Part shown: piece after piece, positions 23,193-31,148 of the stretch | Layout: every line of letters starts with the position of its first letter | Numbering within the stretch: position 1 is the first letter of the stretch | NCBI RefSeq assembly: GCF_023169945.1 | Contig: NZ_AP025591.1 | Location: 310,001-374,000, forward strand | DNA length: 64,000 bases | DNA from: Anaeromyxobacter oryzae | GTDB taxonomy: Bacteria; Myxococcota; Myxococcia; Myxococcales; Anaeromyxobacteraceae | Reading direction: 5' to 3' | Notes under the pieces: model-generated | Databases searched by the model: none | Seen by the model: the letters and a program-made list of their open reading frames with translations, nothing else | What the model was told of the DNA's origin: nothing | Program-made: the position numbers and the translations under genes

Positions 23193-25799
23193 CTAGCCGC
23201 TGACGGCCACCCGCGTCACCGTCCCCGCGGCGCCGTCCACCTCGACGAGCTCGCCGTCCGCGAGGAGGCGCGTGGCGTCGGGGACGCCGACGACGGTCGG
23301 GAGCCCCAGCTCGCGACCGATGATCGCCGTGTGCGAGAGCGGGTTCCCGCGCTCCGCCACGAGCGCCGATGCGCCGACCATGAGGAAGATCCAGCCGGGG
23401 TCGGTCGTGGAGGCGACGAGCACCTCGCCCCGGAGCACCGGCTGGCTGCGCGCCTCGCGGACGACGCGGACCGGAGCACGCGCGCGGCCGGGGCAGCAGC
23501 CGGTGCCGCGGAGCACGCCGGAGCGGGCCCCGCCGGGCGCGAGCGCCTCCTCGACGGCGCGGGCGGCGACGATCCCGTGGACGACGACTCGCTGCGGGGG
23601 CACGCGCCCCTCGTAGACACCCCACTCGCGGCGCCGGAGGGAGACGAGGGCGCGGAGGTCGCGCGTCACCGCGTGGCCCCGCACCGCGCCGTCGACCTCG
23701 TCCACCGTGAGCCAGAGGAGCTCGGACGGGTCGTCGAGCAGCCCCTCCCGCGCGAACCGCCGCCCCAGGGCCCGGAACACGCGCTTCGCCATCCCGAACC
23801 CGCTGGCGCGCGCGAGCCGGAGCGCCTCGCGACGCCGCACGCCGCGCCGCCAGTGCCCCGCCGCCCAGCGGAAGACGAGCCGGCGCAGCGGGTGGCGGGC
23901 CAGGACGCGCGCCACCGCGGCCTCCGCCGCGTCCCGCTCGCCCCGCGGGCCCTGCCCGAGGGTCGCGGGATCCGCGCCCGCGGCGAGCGCGTTCCGCACC
24001 GCGGCCACGAGCGCGCCCGGCGCCTCGGCGAGGCTCGGCGTCTCCAGCTTCAGCTCCTCGAGCGTCCGGTCACCCCAGCGCGCGACGTGCGCCGCGCACG
24101 CGGCCCGGAACGCCGCCGCCTCCGGGGCGTCCCGCAGGACCGTCCACGCGTCCGCGTCGTCCCGCCGGGACTCGAGCACGGCGCGGACCGCCGGGGTCGC
24201 GGCCGCGAGCCGCGCCAGCGCGGCCACCGACCGGAGCGGCTCGAGGCTCGCGACGCCGCGGATCCCGACGAGCAGCCCGTCCCGCGCCGCGGCGGCGTCC
24301 GGGACGCCCCAGCGGCGGAGGAGCCGCTCGACGACGGCGTGCAGCTGGAACGTGAAGAAGTCGTTCACGAGCGCCACCGCGTACGGCTCCGCGAGCCGGT
24401 CCTGGAGCCGATCGAGCTCGTCGAGCAGGTCGTGGGCGTCGAGGGCGTCGAGGTCGACCACCGCGAGGCGGGCGCGCTCCGCGTCGAGGCGCGCCTCGAA
24501 GACGCGCGCCTCGCCGTCGAGGCCGCGCAGGAGCGACCCGAGCCGGACCCACGTCCGCGCGACGATCGCGGCGCGCCCGAGGCGCGCGAGGCCCCGCGGC
24601 GGCGGCGCCGGGGCGACGAGCCGGGGCGGGAGCCCGAGCGCCTTCTCGAAGGCGGGCAGGGCCCACGCGAAGCCGGGGAGCTGCTGGTACAGGCGATACC
24701 AGCCGAGGATCGCGTAGTAGATGCGCCCGTCCACCAGCGCGACGAGGTTCGCGTGGACCGCCCGCTCGCGCGCGAGCGTCGCCTCCGGGACGCCGAACGC
24801 ACGCGACGCCTGCCGGAGGGTCCGCTCGTACGCGGGCCGCACGAACGAGAACGTCAGGGGCCGCGTGACGCCGGGGTAGCTCTCGGCGATGTTGGACGAG
24901 TCGAGCACGGTCTCGCGCCCCGCGGCGAACGCCGTGATCGGGCGCGCCTGCAGGAGGTGCAGCGCGCCCGCCGCGTCGATCGCCCACTCGACGTCCTGCG
25001 GCACGCCGGCCGTACCCGCGATGCGCCGGCCGAGCGCCACCAGGCGCGCCACGTCCGAATCCGACAGGATCGCCGCCGCGCCGGCGCGCGCGACGCGGCG
25101 GACCGCGCCCGTTCCCAGCTCCGCGTGGACGATGTCGGCGGCCGCAGTCCCCGCGGCGACCCCCTCGCCCGTGCCCGTGCCCGCGGCGATCACGACCTCG
25201 CCCCGGTCGCCGGTGGTCGGGTTCGCGGTGAAGAGGACGCCCGCGCGCGCGGCGTCGACCATCTCCTGCACGATCACGCCGACGCGGGCGCCGGCGAGCG
25301 GGAGCCCGCGGACGCGCCGGTAGAGGAGCGCCCGCGCGCCGTACGCCGACGCGATGACCTCGAGCACGCGCGCCGGGACCTCGCTCCGCGGCACGCGCAG
25401 GAACGAGTCGAGCTGCCCGGCGAACGAGTCGCGCCCGGAGTCCTCGCCGACCGCGGACGATCGCACCGCGAGCGAGGGAGCCGCCGCGAGCGGCCCGGCG
25501 AGGGCCGCGTCGAGGGCCGCGGCGCCGTCGGCCGGGAGCCCCGCGGCGAGCACCGCGGCGCGGATGCGAGCCGCAGCGGCCGCGAAGGGCGCCTCCGCCG
25601 CGGGCGCGCCCTCGAGACCGGCGAGGGCCACCTCGAGCTCGGGCCGCGCGCGCGCGAGCACCGCGTCTCCGATCTCGGCGGGGAGGCAGACCCAGCGCGG
25701 GACAGGGAGGCCGAGCGCCCCGAGCTCGCCGAGCCGCGCCGCCTTGCCGCCGAGCAGCGAGGTCGTCTCGGGCGGGGCGCCGCGGTGGAGGAAGGCCAC
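23193..25799 (-). CDS. Rifampin-phosphotransferase-like dikinase (PEP synthase-related), paralogue 1
   Basis: An 868-residue protein with an N-terminal PPDK/PEP-synthase ATP-grasp domain (about 1-300), a long central region of unknown fold (about 310-760) and a C-terminal swivelling phosphohistidine domain (about 780-868). Seen: SLLGGKAARLGEL (14-26), AVRSSAVGEDSGRDSFAGQ, GVLFTANPTTGD, VEWAIDAAGALHLLQARPIT, and LSHTAIIGRELGLPTVVG with the phospho-acceptor at His823. The PEP-binding TIM barrel of true PEP synthase is absent. This order and length are those of rifampin phosphotransferase, which uses ATP to phosphorylate a small molecule, giving AMP and phosphate. The substrate here is unknown. 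The GTG start has TATGAT six bases upstream, so the mRNA is probably leaderless. Confidence 0.85.
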   Translation of the reverse strand: MAFLHRGAPPETTSLLGGKAARLGELGALGLPVPRWVCLPAEIGDAVLARARPELEVALAGLEGAPAAEAPFAAAAARIRAAVLAAGLPADGAAALDAALAGPLAAAPSLAVRSSAVGEDSGRDSFAGQLDSFLRVPRSEVPARVLEVIASAYGARALLYRRVRGLPLAGARVGVIVQEMVDAARAGVLFTANPTTGDRGEVVIAAGTGTGEGVAAGTAAADIVHAELGTGAVRRVARAGAAAILSDSDVARLVALGRRIAGTAGVPQDVEWAIDAAGALHLLQARPITAFAAGRETVLDSSNIAESYPGVTRPLTFSFVRPAYERTLRQASRAFGVPEATLARERAVHANLVALVDGRIYYAILGWYRLYQQLPGFAWALPAFEKALGLPPRLVAPAPPPRGLARLGRAAIVARTWVRLGSLLRGLDGEARVFEARLDAERARLAVVDLDALDAHDLLDELDRLQDRLAEPYAVALVNDFFTFQLHAVVERLLRRWGVPDAAAARDGLLVGIRGVASLEPLRSVAALARLAAATPAVRAVLESRRDDADAWTVLRDAPEAAAFRAACAAHVARWGDRTLEELKLETPSLAEAPGALVAAVRNALAAGADPATLGQGPRGERDAAEAAVARVLARHPLRRLVFRWAAGHWRRGVRRREALRLARASGFGMAKRVFRALGRRFAREGLLDDPSELLWLTVDEVDGAVRGHAVTRDLRALVSLRRREWGVYEGRVPPQRVVVHGIVAARAVEEALAPGGARSGVLRGTGCCPGRARAPVRVVREARSQPVLRGEVLVASTTDPGWIFLMVGASALVAERGNPLSHTAIIGRELGLPTVVGVPDATRLLADGELVEVDGAAGTVTRVAVSG

Positions 25800-25805
25800 A
25801 CGGGG

Positions 25806-25811
25806 ATCATA
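25806..25811 (-). promoter_or_regulatory. -10 box TATGAT for leaderless dikinase 1 mRNA
   Basis: Read on the minus strand, TATGAT is followed by six bases (CCCCGT) and then the GTG start codon at 25799. Transcription would begin at or next to the start codon. No good -35 box is seen. Confidence 0.55.
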
Positions 25812-25837
25812 CCGCGCACTTCGTCCGCCCCCGACGG

Positions 25838-25843
25838 TACAAT
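25838..25843 (+). promoter_or_regulatory. -10 box TACAAT for leaderless UbiA-like operon mRNA
   Basis: TACAAT is followed by CGCCGC (six bases) and the GTG start at 25850. Only 26 bp separate it from the opposite-strand TATGAT, so the two promoters share one upstream region and could be controlled together by one bound protein. Confidence 0.55.
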
Positions 25844-25849
25844 CGCCGC

Positions 25850-26833
25850 GTGTCCGGCGCCTCGACCCTCCCCGGTCGCCCGGCCGCGGCGCGCAGCGGC
25901 GCGGCCCGGCTCGGGCGCTACCTCGCGACGCGCTTCGGCCCGTCGGAGGCCGGGGCGACCGCCGTCCTGTCCCTCGCGGCCCAGCTCGGCGCGGCCGCGC
26001 TCGCCGGGGCCCGGCCGCTGCCGCTCTCGGGCGCCGTCGCCGCCGCGACCGCCTCGAGCGTGCTGCTCGCCCTCTACCTCCGGCTGAGCGACGATCTCAA
26101 GGACTGGGACACCGACCGGCGGCTCGCGAGCGCGGGCGACGCTCGCTTCGCGGACCGGCCGCACGTCACCGGCGAGATCGCCGCGGCGGAGCTCCGCCGC
26201 GCCCGCGTCGGGGTGGCCGCGCTCTTCGGGCTCCTCCTCGGCGCGCAGCCCCCGGCGGTGGCGGCGCTCGGAGGCGCGTGCTTCGTCGGAGCGTGGCTGT
26301 CGGCCCGGTGGTTCTTCCACCCCGCGATGGCGCGGGACCTGATCCTCGCGTTCGTCACGCACAACCCGCTCGCGCTCCTCTTCCTCGCCTTCGCTGCCGC
26401 AGCGGGGGCCGCCGCCGCCGGCGCACGTCCCGCGCCGGGCGCCACCCTGGCGCTGGTGGGGGGCCTGTACCTGCCCGTCGCGGCCTGGGAGATCGCGCGG
26501 AAGGTGCGGGTGCCCTCCGAGGAGACCGCTTACGAGACCTGGTCCGCCCGCGCCGGCTTCCAAACCGCCGGGGCGCTGCCGGCCGCGCTCGCGGTCGCGT
26601 CCTCGGTGCTCCTCGCCGCCGCGGGGCGCGCCGCGGCGCTCGGCCCTGCGTACGCAGCCCTCCTCGCGGCGGCGGCCGCGCCGCCCGTGATCGCGGCGGG
26701 CTTGCTGCTGCGCGCGCCCTCGCCGGCCGGCGCGCGCCGGCTCCGCCCCGCGGTGGAGGCCCACGCGCTCGCCGCCGCGCTCGGCCTCGTCCTCGCCGCA
26801 GCGCGGGCCCGGGGGGTCGCCCTCCTCCCATGA
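25850..26833 (+). CDS. UbiA-superfamily prenyltransferase-like membrane protein
   Basis: A 327-residue protein with about eight to nine hydrophobic helices. The first Asp-rich motif is DDLKDWDTD at 81-89, followed by DARFADRPHVTGEI. This fits the first metal-diphosphate site of UbiA enzymes and the usual R/DRP-V-G segment. The second site is EIARKVRVPSEETAYETWS (214-232), with Glu pairs in place of the second Asp motif, as in an uncharacterised UbiA subgroup. UbiA proteins attach prenyl chains to aromatic or other acceptors. Its stop overlaps the ATG of the second dikinase (ATGA). Acceptor and donor are unknown. Confidence 0.75.
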   Translation: MSGASTLPGRPAAARSGAARLGRYLATRFGPSEAGATAVLSLAAQLGAAALAGARPLPLSGAVAAATASSVLLALYLRLSDDLKDWDTDRRLASAGDARFADRPHVTGEIAAAELRRARVGVAALFGLLLGAQPPAVAALGGACFVGAWLSARWFFHPAMARDLILAFVTHNPLALLFLAFAAAAGAAAAGARPAPGATLALVGGLYLPVAAWEIARKVRVPSEETAYETWSARAGFQTAGALPAALAVASSVLLAAAGRAAALGPAYAALLAAAAAPPVIAAGLLLRAPSPAGARRLRPAVEAHALAAALGLVLAAARARGVALLP

Positions 26834-29427
26834 GCCCCGCCGGCCGCGAGCCGCAGGACGCCCACGACACCGCGGCCGCGGCGAGCGCGACCACCCCGCT
26901 CGTCCTGCCGCTCGCGCTCGCGGCGGAGGCGCCGCCCTCGATCGTCGGCGGGAAGGCGCGCGGCCTCGGCGCGCTCCTCGCGGGCGGATTCGACGTGCCC
27001 GCGGGCGTCGTCGTCACGGCGTCCGCGTGCGCGGCGCTCCTCGAGGGGGCGGGCGTCGGGGCGGCGCCCGCCGAGCTGCGCCGTCGCACGGCCGCACCGC
27101 CCTCCGCGGACGAGGACCGGTGGCTCGCGACCGTCCGGGCGCGCGTGGAGTCGGCGTCCGTCCCCGCCGCGCTCGCCGCGGCGCTCCGCGCGGCAGCGGA
27201 CGGGCTGCTCGGCGGCGGCGCCGTCGCGGTCCGCTCGTCGGGGGCCCTCGAGGACCGGGCCGACGCGAGCTTCGCCGGTCAGTACGAGACCGTGCTCGGC
27301 GCGCGCGGCGAGGCGGCCGTGCTCGCGGCGATCCGGCGCTGCGTCGGGTCGCTGTTCACGCCGCGCCTCGCCGCGTACCTCCGCGCGCACGGCGGCGCCC
27401 GGGCGCTGCCGGCGATGGCCGTCGTCGTCCAGCGCCAGCTCGAGCCGGACGTGGCCGGGGTCCTCTTCTCCGTGAACCCGATGACCGGCCGCGAGACGGA
27501 GACCGTGATCGAGGCGGCGTTCGGGCTCGCCGACGCGCTCGTCTCCGGCACGGTCCCCGCGGACCACCTCGTCGTGGATCAGGCGGCGGGGCGGGTGCTC
27601 TCGCGCGCGCACGGCGCCGTGGCGCCGGACGGCGCCGGACGCTCGACGCTCGACGACGGCGCCGCCATCGCGCTCGCCCGGCTCGGGGCCGCCGTGCAGG
27701 AGCACCTCGGGTTCCCGGTGGACGTCGAGTGGGCGCGCGCCGGCGGCCGCGTCCAGCTCGTCCAGGCTCGCCCCATCACGCGGCTCCACTTCGCGCCCGA
27801 TCTCGGCGAGTGGACGACCGCCGACTTCCGCGACGGCGGCGTGTCTTCCGACGTCTGCGCGTCGCTCATGTGGTCGCTGTACGAGGCCGCCTTCGATCTC
27901 TCGATGCCCCGGTACCTCCGGTCCATCGGCCTCGTCCCGCGGGGGCACCGCGCGAAGTGGTCGCGCATGTTCTTCGGCCGGCCGTACTGGAACCTGGGCG
28001 AGGCGCGCGCCGCGGTGCTGCGCCTGCCGGGCTTCGTCGAGCGCAACTTCGATCTGGATCTCGGGATCGTGCCGGCCTACGAGGGGACGGGCCGGGTGAC
28101 GCCCGCGACGCCGCGGACCGTGCTGCCCGCGATCCCCGTGCTGGTGAGGCTGCACCTCGGGTACCGCCGGCGGCGCCGCGAGAACGCGCGGTTCCTCGCG
28201 GCGTTCCCGGACCGCGCGCGCCCGTTCGATGCCCCGCCGGCAGCGCTCGAGGCCCTGCCCGCGGCGGCGTACGCCGCCGCGCTCCGCGCCCTCGTCGAGT
28301 CGCTGCACCTCGACACCGAGGCGAGCTACTTCGAGACCATCTACAACACGTCGAACGCCAAGCTCGACTTCAAGGTCGCGTTCGATCGCGCCGCGCGGCG
28401 GGTGGAGGGTGGCCTCGACTACCCCACCCTGGTCGGCGGGCTCCTCGACCTCTCGCACGTGCGCACGCTCGTGGATCTCCACGCCACGGTGGGCGCCCTC
28501 CGGCGCGCGGGGCGCCCGCTCGACGACGGCACGGTCGCGGCGTTCGCGGCGCGGTGGCCGCACCGCAGCCGGAAGGAGCTGGACCTCCGCGCCCCGCGGT
28601 GGCCGGAGGACCTGGCCTTCGTTCGCGAGCTGATGGAGCAGGCCCACGCGACGTGGAGCGAGGAGGCGGATCCCGCCCGCACGGCGCGCACGCGCCACGA
28701 CGCGTACCTCGCCGAGCGCGACCGGGCGCTCCGCGCGCTCCCGGGCCCGCTCGACCGCGCGACCTTCCGCTCGCGGCTCGCGCGGCTGCGGACGTTCACC
28801 TGGGAGCGCGAGGAGATGCGGGATCGCTCGAGCCGCGTCTACGCTCTCGTCCGGCGCTGGATGCTCGAGGCCGGGCGCCGGCTCGCGGTGGCCGGGACGC
28901 TCGCCGACCCGGGCGACGTCTTCACGCTGCGCCGCGAGGAGGTCCTCGGCGCGGTGGACGGGACGCTCCCGTCCGCCGAGGTCCGGCGCCGCGCGAGGGC
29001 GGGGCTGCGCACGCTCCGCTCCTTCCGCAGCTTCGACGCTCCGAACGAGATCGGCTCGACGCACGGGCTCGAGCCGCACGCGCCGCCGCCGCCCGGCGCC
29101 GCGCTGCGCGGCGCGGGCTGCTCGCCGGGGCGCGCGCGGGGGGTGGCCCGCGTCGTGCGCCGGATCGAGGACGCCAGCCGGATCCAGCCGGGCGACGTGC
29201 TGGTGGCGCCGTTCACCGATCCGGGCTGGACGACCATCTTCCCGCGCCTCGCCGCGGTCGTGACGGAGACCGGGGGGCTCCTCTCCCACGCGGCCGTCAT
29301 CGCCCGCGAGTGCGGGATCCCCGCCGTGCTCGCGGTGGACGGCGCCACCCGCGCCATCCCCGACGGCGCGCGCGTCGAGGTCGACGGGCGCCAGGGGACC
29401 GTCTCCGTCCTGGACGGATCGACGTGA
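26830..29427 (+). CDS. Rifampin-phosphotransferase-like dikinase (PEP synthase-related), paralogue 2
   Basis: An 865-residue protein with the same three-part plan as the divergent paralogue. Seen: SIVGGKARGLGALLAGGFDV near the N-terminus, AVRSSGALEDRADASFAGQYET, GVLFSVNPMTGRETETVIEA, VEWARAGGRVQLVQARPIT and, near the end, GGLLSHAAVIARECGIPAVLA with the phospho-acceptor His820. The central region differs strongly from that of paralogue 1, so the two probably act on different substrates or positions. True PEP synthase is excluded by the missing TIM barrel. The ATG at 26830 was chosen because it overlaps the UbiA stop; upstream in-frame codons lie inside that gene. The stop overlaps the next GTG. 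Confidence 0.86.
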   Translation: MSPAGREPQDAHDTAAAASATTPLVLPLALAAEAPPSIVGGKARGLGALLAGGFDVPAGVVVTASACAALLEGAGVGAAPAELRRRTAAPPSADEDRWLATVRARVESASVPAALAAALRAAADGLLGGGAVAVRSSGALEDRADASFAGQYETVLGARGEAAVLAAIRRCVGSLFTPRLAAYLRAHGGARALPAMAVVVQRQLEPDVAGVLFSVNPMTGRETETVIEAAFGLADALVSGTVPADHLVVDQAAGRVLSRAHGAVAPDGAGRSTLDDGAAIALARLGAAVQEHLGFPVDVEWARAGGRVQLVQARPITRLHFAPDLGEWTTADFRDGGVSSDVCASLMWSLYEAAFDLSMPRYLRSIGLVPRGHRAKWSRMFFGRPYWNLGEARAAVLRLPGFVERNFDLDLGIVPAYEGTGRVTPATPRTVLPAIPVLVRLHLGYRRRRRENARFLAAFPDRARPFDAPPAALEALPAAAYAAALRALVESLHLDTEASYFETIYNTSNAKLDFKVAFDRAARRVEGGLDYPTLVGGLLDLSHVRTLVDLHATVGALRRAGRPLDDGTVAAFAARWPHRSRKELDLRAPRWPEDLAFVRELMEQAHATWSEEADPARTARTRHDAYLAERDRALRALPGPLDRATFRSRLARLRTFTWEREEMRDRSSRVYALVRRWMLEAGRRLAVAGTLADPGDVFTLRREEVLGAVDGTLPSAEVRRRARAGLRTLRSFRSFDAPNEIGSTHGLEPHAPPPPGAALRGAGCSPGRARGVARVVRRIEDASRIQPGDVLVAPFTDPGWTTIFPRLAAVVTETGGLLSHAAVIARECGIPAVLAVDGATRAIPDGARVEVDGRQGTVSVLDGST

Positions 29428-30212
29428 GCCCCCCGGCGGCTCGCCCTTCGAGCTCGCCTCGCCGCGGACGCCGCGACGCTCCGCTCCGGGCGAACGGAGC
29501 GCGCCGCCGGCCGCTCGTGGCCGTCTTGGACGGCGCCCTCCCCGTCCCGCTCCACGCCCGGCTCGCCGGCGCGGTGCGCGCCCTCGGGAGCGAGAACCTC
29601 CGGCGTACGTACCGCACCACCTTCTGGTTCGATCTCGGCGAGCCCGCCGCCCTCCCGGAGGCGGCCGCCCTCGCCATCCGCGCGCGGCTTCCGGCCCTCT
29701 GCCGCCGCGGGATCGCCGGCGTCGAGTGGTGGCTCTCGCGGATGCGGACGAGCGACGTGCAGGTGGACTTCCACCAGGATCGCGACGAGGCGCTCTTCGG
29801 GCGGACCGGCGTGCTCGCGCACCCGTCCTGCTCGTCGGTGCTGTTCCTGAACCGCTGCCGGGGCGGCCTCCTCGCCGTCACCGACGCGCCCGCCAGCGAC
29901 GCGAACCCCGCCCGCGCGCCCGACGACCTCGACCGCCTGGACCTCGTGCGCCCGCGGCCGAACCGGCTCGCCGTCTTCCCGGGAGACGCGACGCACGGCG
30001 TCCTCGACGCGAACGGCGAGATCCCGCACGGCAGGCTGCGGCCGGCCACGCCGCTCCGGCTGGCGGTGGTCATGAACTGGTGGGCGCGGCGGCCGGAGGG
30101 CGTTCCCGCGTTCCCCGCCGCGGGGCGATACGAGGCGCTCCGGCTGCGCGCCGGGGACGCGTCGAAGGTCAGCGCACCGGCAGCGGGACGCGGAAGCGCG
30201 CGCCGGCGGTGA
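29424..30212 (+). CDS. 2-oxoglutarate/Fe(II)-dependent oxygenase-like protein
   Basis: A 262-residue protein of the prolyl-4-hydroxylase-like type. The iron ligands appear to be H117 and D119 (in VDFHQDRDE) and H191 (in FPGDATHGVLD). The 2-oxoglutarate-binding basic residue is probably R212 (in TPLRLAVVMNWW). The first 30 residues are basic and likely disordered. The GTG start overlaps the dikinase stop (GTGA), so UbiA, dikinase 2 and this gene form one coupled unit. I infer a tailoring hydroxylation in the same pathway. The 3' end overlaps nothing, but the histidine-kinase remnant begins before 30212 on the other strand. Confidence 0.75.
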   Translation: MSPPAARPSSSPRRGRRDAPLRANGARRRPLVAVLDGALPVPLHARLAGAVRALGSENLRRTYRTTFWFDLGEPAALPEAAALAIRARLPALCRRGIAGVEWWLSRMRTSDVQVDFHQDRDEALFGRTGVLAHPSCSSVLFLNRCRGGLLAVTDAPASDANPARAPDDLDRLDLVRPRPNRLAVFPGDATHGVLDANGEIPHGRLRPATPLRLAVVMNWWARRPEGVPAFPAAGRYEALRLRAGDASKVSAPAAGRGSARRR

Positions 30213-30318
30213 GCGCGTTCGAGAGCAGATTGTCGAAGACCTGCCGGAGCCGTACCGGATCCGCGGTGAGCACGATGTCCTCGGCGCACGGCCGGCCGCT
30301 CTCCCCCCGGGGCTCCCC
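30169..30318 (-). pseudogene. Histidine kinase C-terminal fragment
   Basis: On the minus strand, the segment translates to AEDIVLTADPVRLRQVFDNLL followed by SNALTAGARFRVPLPVR and a stop at 30169-30171. DPVRLRQVFDNLLSNA is the N box of a HATPase domain. The H box and the rest of the ATPase domain are absent, and the fragment is joined to an unrelated small gene in the same frame after its stop. It overlaps the end of the oxygenase gene. CTCTCCCCCC at its upstream edge resembles the arm of the REP-like elements. Confidence 0.65.
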
Positions 30319-30522
30319 TCACTCGCCCCGCATCGGGCAGCCGTGCTCGACGATGTCCACCCGTGCCGCCGGGTGGCGCTCCCGGAGCATCGCCGCGTAG
30401 TCCTCGGCGCGCGCCCGGTTGCGGGTCCCGCAGATCGGCGGCTCGAGGCACTCGTCCGGCCCGAGGACGGACGAGGTGCACGCGGGCACCCCGTCGATCG
30501 TGACGTGCCACACCACGCTCAT
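30319..30522 (-). CDS. Small hypothetical protein (67 aa)
   Basis: The sequence begins MSVVWHVTIDGVPACTSSV and has four Cys (residues 15, 25, 31 and 62) and a central alanine/arginine helix (RAEDYAAMLRERHP). No signal peptide or membrane segment. TACAAT ends six bases before the ATG, exactly as upstream of the UbiA-like gene, which argues for a real, leaderless transcript. No family recognised. Confidence 0.6.
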   Translation of the reverse strand: MSVVWHVTIDGVPACTSSVLGPDECLEPPICGTRNRARAEDYAAMLRERHPAARVDIVEHGCPMRGE

Positions 30523-30528
30523 CCGGCG

Positions 30529-30534
30529 ATTGTA
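30529..30534 (-). promoter_or_regulatory. -10 box TACAAT for the 67-aa gene
   Basis: Read on the minus strand, GGTACAATCGCCGG runs directly into the ATG at 30522, giving a six-base spacer. The string GTACAATCGCCG is also found before the UbiA-like gene. Confidence 0.5.
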
Positions 30535-30588
30535 CCCCGGCGACCGCGCCCGCCGGGACGGCCGGTCCGCTCGCGCCTCCGCTCCCGC

Positions 30589-31140
30589 TCACTCGAGGTT
30601 CGTGTGGCGGGCGCGCATCGCCTCGGGGTCGATCCGGAGCCGCTCCCTGAGCTTCAGGATCAGCACCTCGAACAGCACGTACTGCGCGCCCTCGTACAGC
30701 GACCCCATCGGCAGCACGGAGGCGGTCGGCCCGTGGTCGTCCGCCATGGTCTGGGCCGGCACGGGGACCACGAGGTCGCCGAGCCGGGCGCACGCGCCCT
30801 CGGGCTGCGCCGTCACCACGAGCGTCCGCGCGCCGGCGCGTCGCGCGACGCCGAGGAGCGCCTCGACCGTCGCGAAGTGGCCCGGGCCGGCGGACACGAC
30901 GAGGAGGTCGCCGTTCCCGAGCGGCGGCGTCGTCATGTCGCCCACGACGGACGCGAGGAGGCCGAGGTGGTAGAGCCGCATGGCGAGCCCCTTGATCTGG
31001 AGCCCCTCGCGGCCGACGCCGTACAGCGCGATCCGGCGCGCGGCGGCGAGCGCCTCGACGGCGCGGTCCACCGGACCCTCGTCGAGCCGCTCGAACACGC
31101 GGGCGAGGTCGTCGAGCGCGGCGCGGTAGAGGCTCGTCAT
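30589..31140 (-). CDS. SIS-domain sugar-phosphate isomerase (6-phospho-3-hexuloisomerase-like)
   Basis: A 183-residue SIS-fold protein. Seen: RIALYGVGREGLQIKGLAMRL (the sugar-phosphate loop), a glycine/serine segment GDLLVVSAGPGHFATVEALL, and the C-terminal VLPMGSLYEGAQYVL and MRARHTNLE, which match the hexulose-phosphate isomerase (PHI) family. It is the last gene of the tetrulose operon, 8 bp after the TIM-barrel gene. It may interconvert an aldose- and ketose-phosphate in this pathway; the true substrate is unknown. Confidence 0.82.
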   Translation of the reverse strand: MTSLYRAALDDLARVFERLDEGPVDRAVEALAAARRIALYGVGREGLQIKGLAMRLYHLGLLASVVGDMTTPPLGNGDLLVVSAGPGHFATVEALLGVARRAGARTLVVTAQPEGACARLGDLVVPVPAQTMADDHGPTASVLPMGSLYEGAQYVLFEVLILKLRERLRIDPEAMRARHTNLE

Positions 31141-31148
31141 GGCGGGCC

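Noticed and set aside
23193..29427. True phosphoenolpyruvate synthase or pyruvate phosphate dikinase
   Set aside because: Both proteins lack the C-terminal PEP-binding TIM barrel. The His domain is at the very end, as in rifampin phosphotransferase.
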